6,677 nucleotides of DNA from Dehalococcoidia bacterium (GTDB lineage Bacteria > Chloroflexota > Dehalococcoidia > UBA6926), in assembly GCA_029941095.1 (NCBI GenBank), contig JAPYRO010000066.1:1-6677 (forward strand), given 5' to 3'. Position 1 is the stretch's first letter, and each line of letters begins with the position of its first letter. Below the pieces are notes generated by a model. The model saw only the letters and a list, made by a program, of their open reading frames with translations. It had not been told where the DNA came from and did not search any database. The position numbers and the translations under genes were made by a program. Of the stretch, positions 5,694 through 6,677 are shown one piece after another.

Positions 5694-6677
5694 TTACCTA
5701 GGAAGGCCAAGCCCTCTCTGCGCTATTATATTTCTTTGAATTTCTGATGTTCCTCCACCAAAACCTGATCCAAATGATAGTATCGAGTTAGTTCCAAATA
5801 ATCCCTCTTGCGGTGCTTTTGGATCTTCCCGCATGAGAGTTCCATAATCCTTAAGCATATTTGCCATTCTGGGCCAAAATATGTACTTGGTCATCATATC
5901 GTTTAGCAGTTTAGTCATTGAAGCTTCCATAACTGGAAGTTCACCCTTACTTTGCATCCAAGCAACTCTATAAGAAAGTGTCCTAGACATTGCAATCCTT
6001 ACACGCATATCGGCTAGGGTATGGCGAATGATCGGATCTTCTATCATAGGTGTGTCATTTAATTTAGTTTTTGTAGCATAATCTATAAAAAGTTCTAGGG
6101 CCCTAAGCAACTTTGCGGGGCCTTCGATATTGGAGCGCTCAAAACTTAGAGTAGTCATCGCGGTATACCAACCTCGGTTTTCTTCCCCGATTATATTTCT
6201 TGCTGGGACTCTAACCCCGTCTAAGAAAACCTCGCTCCAGCGCCTGCGCCCGGCTAAATCCATTAGGGGTCGCATAGTAATCCCTGGTGTTTTAAGGTCA
6301 ATAAGAAAGTAACTAATACCTCTATGTTTGGGCGCGTCGGGATCTGTTCGCGCCATCATGTGGTACCAATCCGACCGATGAGCTGCAGATGTCCATATTT
6401 TTTGGCCCGTTATTACATAATCGTCCCCGTCGCGTTCAGCACGAGTTTGAAGATTGGCAAGGTCAGATCCAGCATTTGGTTCGCTAAATCCTTGAGCAAA
6501 ATCTATATCTGCGTTAGCCAATTTAGGTAGAAATTCTTCTTTCTGCCAGTCAGCACCGTACATCATTAACACGGGGGCTATTAAACCTCCTCCAACCGAT
6601 ATTGGAGCTCCGTTATATGCCATTGCCTCTCGGTAAGCTAACTGAGTTGATATAGGAGCTTCTTGTCCACCAAATTC
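5694..6677 (-). CDS. Acyl-CoA dehydrogenase, alpha-type (5' end outside window)
   Basis: The visible 327 residues are the C-terminal four fifths of an alpha-type ACAD. The frame is open to the right edge, beginning EFGGQEAPISTQLAYREAMAY, so the Met at 6623 is internal and about 70 N-terminal residues are missing compared with the paralogues. Visible motifs (numbered from the edge): QGFSEPNAGSD (62-72), KIWTSAAH (93-100), GRRRWSEVFLDGVRVP, GEENRGWYTAM, LSFERSN with the predicted catalytic Glu at 180 (bases 6138-6140), and a standard GGGTSEIQRNIIAQRGLGLPR end. It lacks the six-residue loop that follows LK in the other three (LKTPGIT against LKDENGDxMPGIT), which is the form I expect for FadE26-like proteins. 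R-x-QFG is absent. It is the first array gene seen, 124 bases before the next, and is closest to that next gene. The ACAD assignment is secure; substrate unknown. Confidence 0.94.
   Translation of the reverse strand, partial: EFGGQEAPISTQLAYREAMAYNGAPISVGGGLIAPVLMMYGADWQKEEFLPKLANADIDFAQGFSEPNAGSDLANLQTRAERDGDDYVITGQKIWTSAAHRSDWYHMMARTDPDAPKHRGISYFLIDLKTPGITMRPLMDLAGRRRWSEVFLDGVRVPARNIIGEENRGWYTAMTTLSFERSNIEGPAKLLRALELFIDYATKTKLNDTPMIEDPIIRHTLADMRVRIAMSRTLSYRVAWMQSKGELPVMEASMTKLLNDMMTKYIFWPRMANMLKDYGTLMREDPKAPQEGLFGTNSILSFGSGFGGGTSEIQRNIIAQRGLGLPR

Larger units (their letters stand above)
506..6677 (-). other. Predicted ACAD operon: four alpha-type genes and one beta-type gene
   Basis: Five acyl-CoA dehydrogenase genes run in the same direction with gaps of 124, 171, 45 and 81 bases, ending at the hairpin at 454-486. 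No convincing terminator is seen between them. Cotranscription is inferred from orientation, spacing and shared family. The 171-base gap before the 2984-4186 gene is long enough that an internal promoter or a split into two units cannot be excluded. The 5' end of the operon and its main promoter lie beyond the right edge. Confidence 0.65.

Overview
The window looks like a piece of a moderately AT-rich bacterial chromosome that carries an acyl-CoA dehydrogenase (ACAD) gene array. Five ACAD genes lie head to tail on the minus strand (506 to 6677). One unrelated gene fragment, the C-terminal part of an inositol-monophosphatase-like phosphatase, runs on the plus strand at the left edge (1 to 455) and converges on the array. 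A 50-base gap with an imperfect A/T-flanked hairpin separates the two convergent units and probably serves as a terminator in both directions. No RNA gene, mobile element, CRISPR array or gene-free stretch over 300 bases was seen; the longest non-coding gap is 171 bases.

In transcription order (right to left) the array is: a 5'-truncated alpha-type ACAD (5694-6677), an alpha-type ACAD with an altered C-terminal motif (4358-5569), two closely similar alpha-type ACADs (2984-4186 and 1721-2938), and a shorter beta-type ACAD (506-1639). The gaps are 124, 171, 45 and 81 bases, and the four genes whose starts are visible each have a purine-rich ribosome binding site. A single operon is likely, but the promoter is outside the window. 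The four alpha-type proteins all end in NIIAQRGLGLPR and carry a glutamate in an FER motif at the helix-G position. The beta-type protein has no glutamate at either known ACAD catalytic position but keeps the R-x-QFG...Q FAD-contact motif. That complementary layout is known from mycobacterial alpha2-beta2 ACADs of the ChsE/FadE type (for example FadE26-FadE27 and FadE28-FadE29), which oxidise CoA thioesters of bulky substrates such as sterol side chains.

The working picture is an expanded, duplicated ACAD set for the first dehydrogenation step of beta-oxidation-like breakdown of several related, probably branched or cyclic, acyl-CoAs. Four candidate catalytic subunits may share one non-catalytic partner. 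The taxonomy is uncertain. An AT-leaning genome with expanded FadE26/FadE29-like paralogues would fit an uncultured marine lineage such as SAR202 (Chloroflexota), but this is inference from gene content and not shown by any marker gene here.
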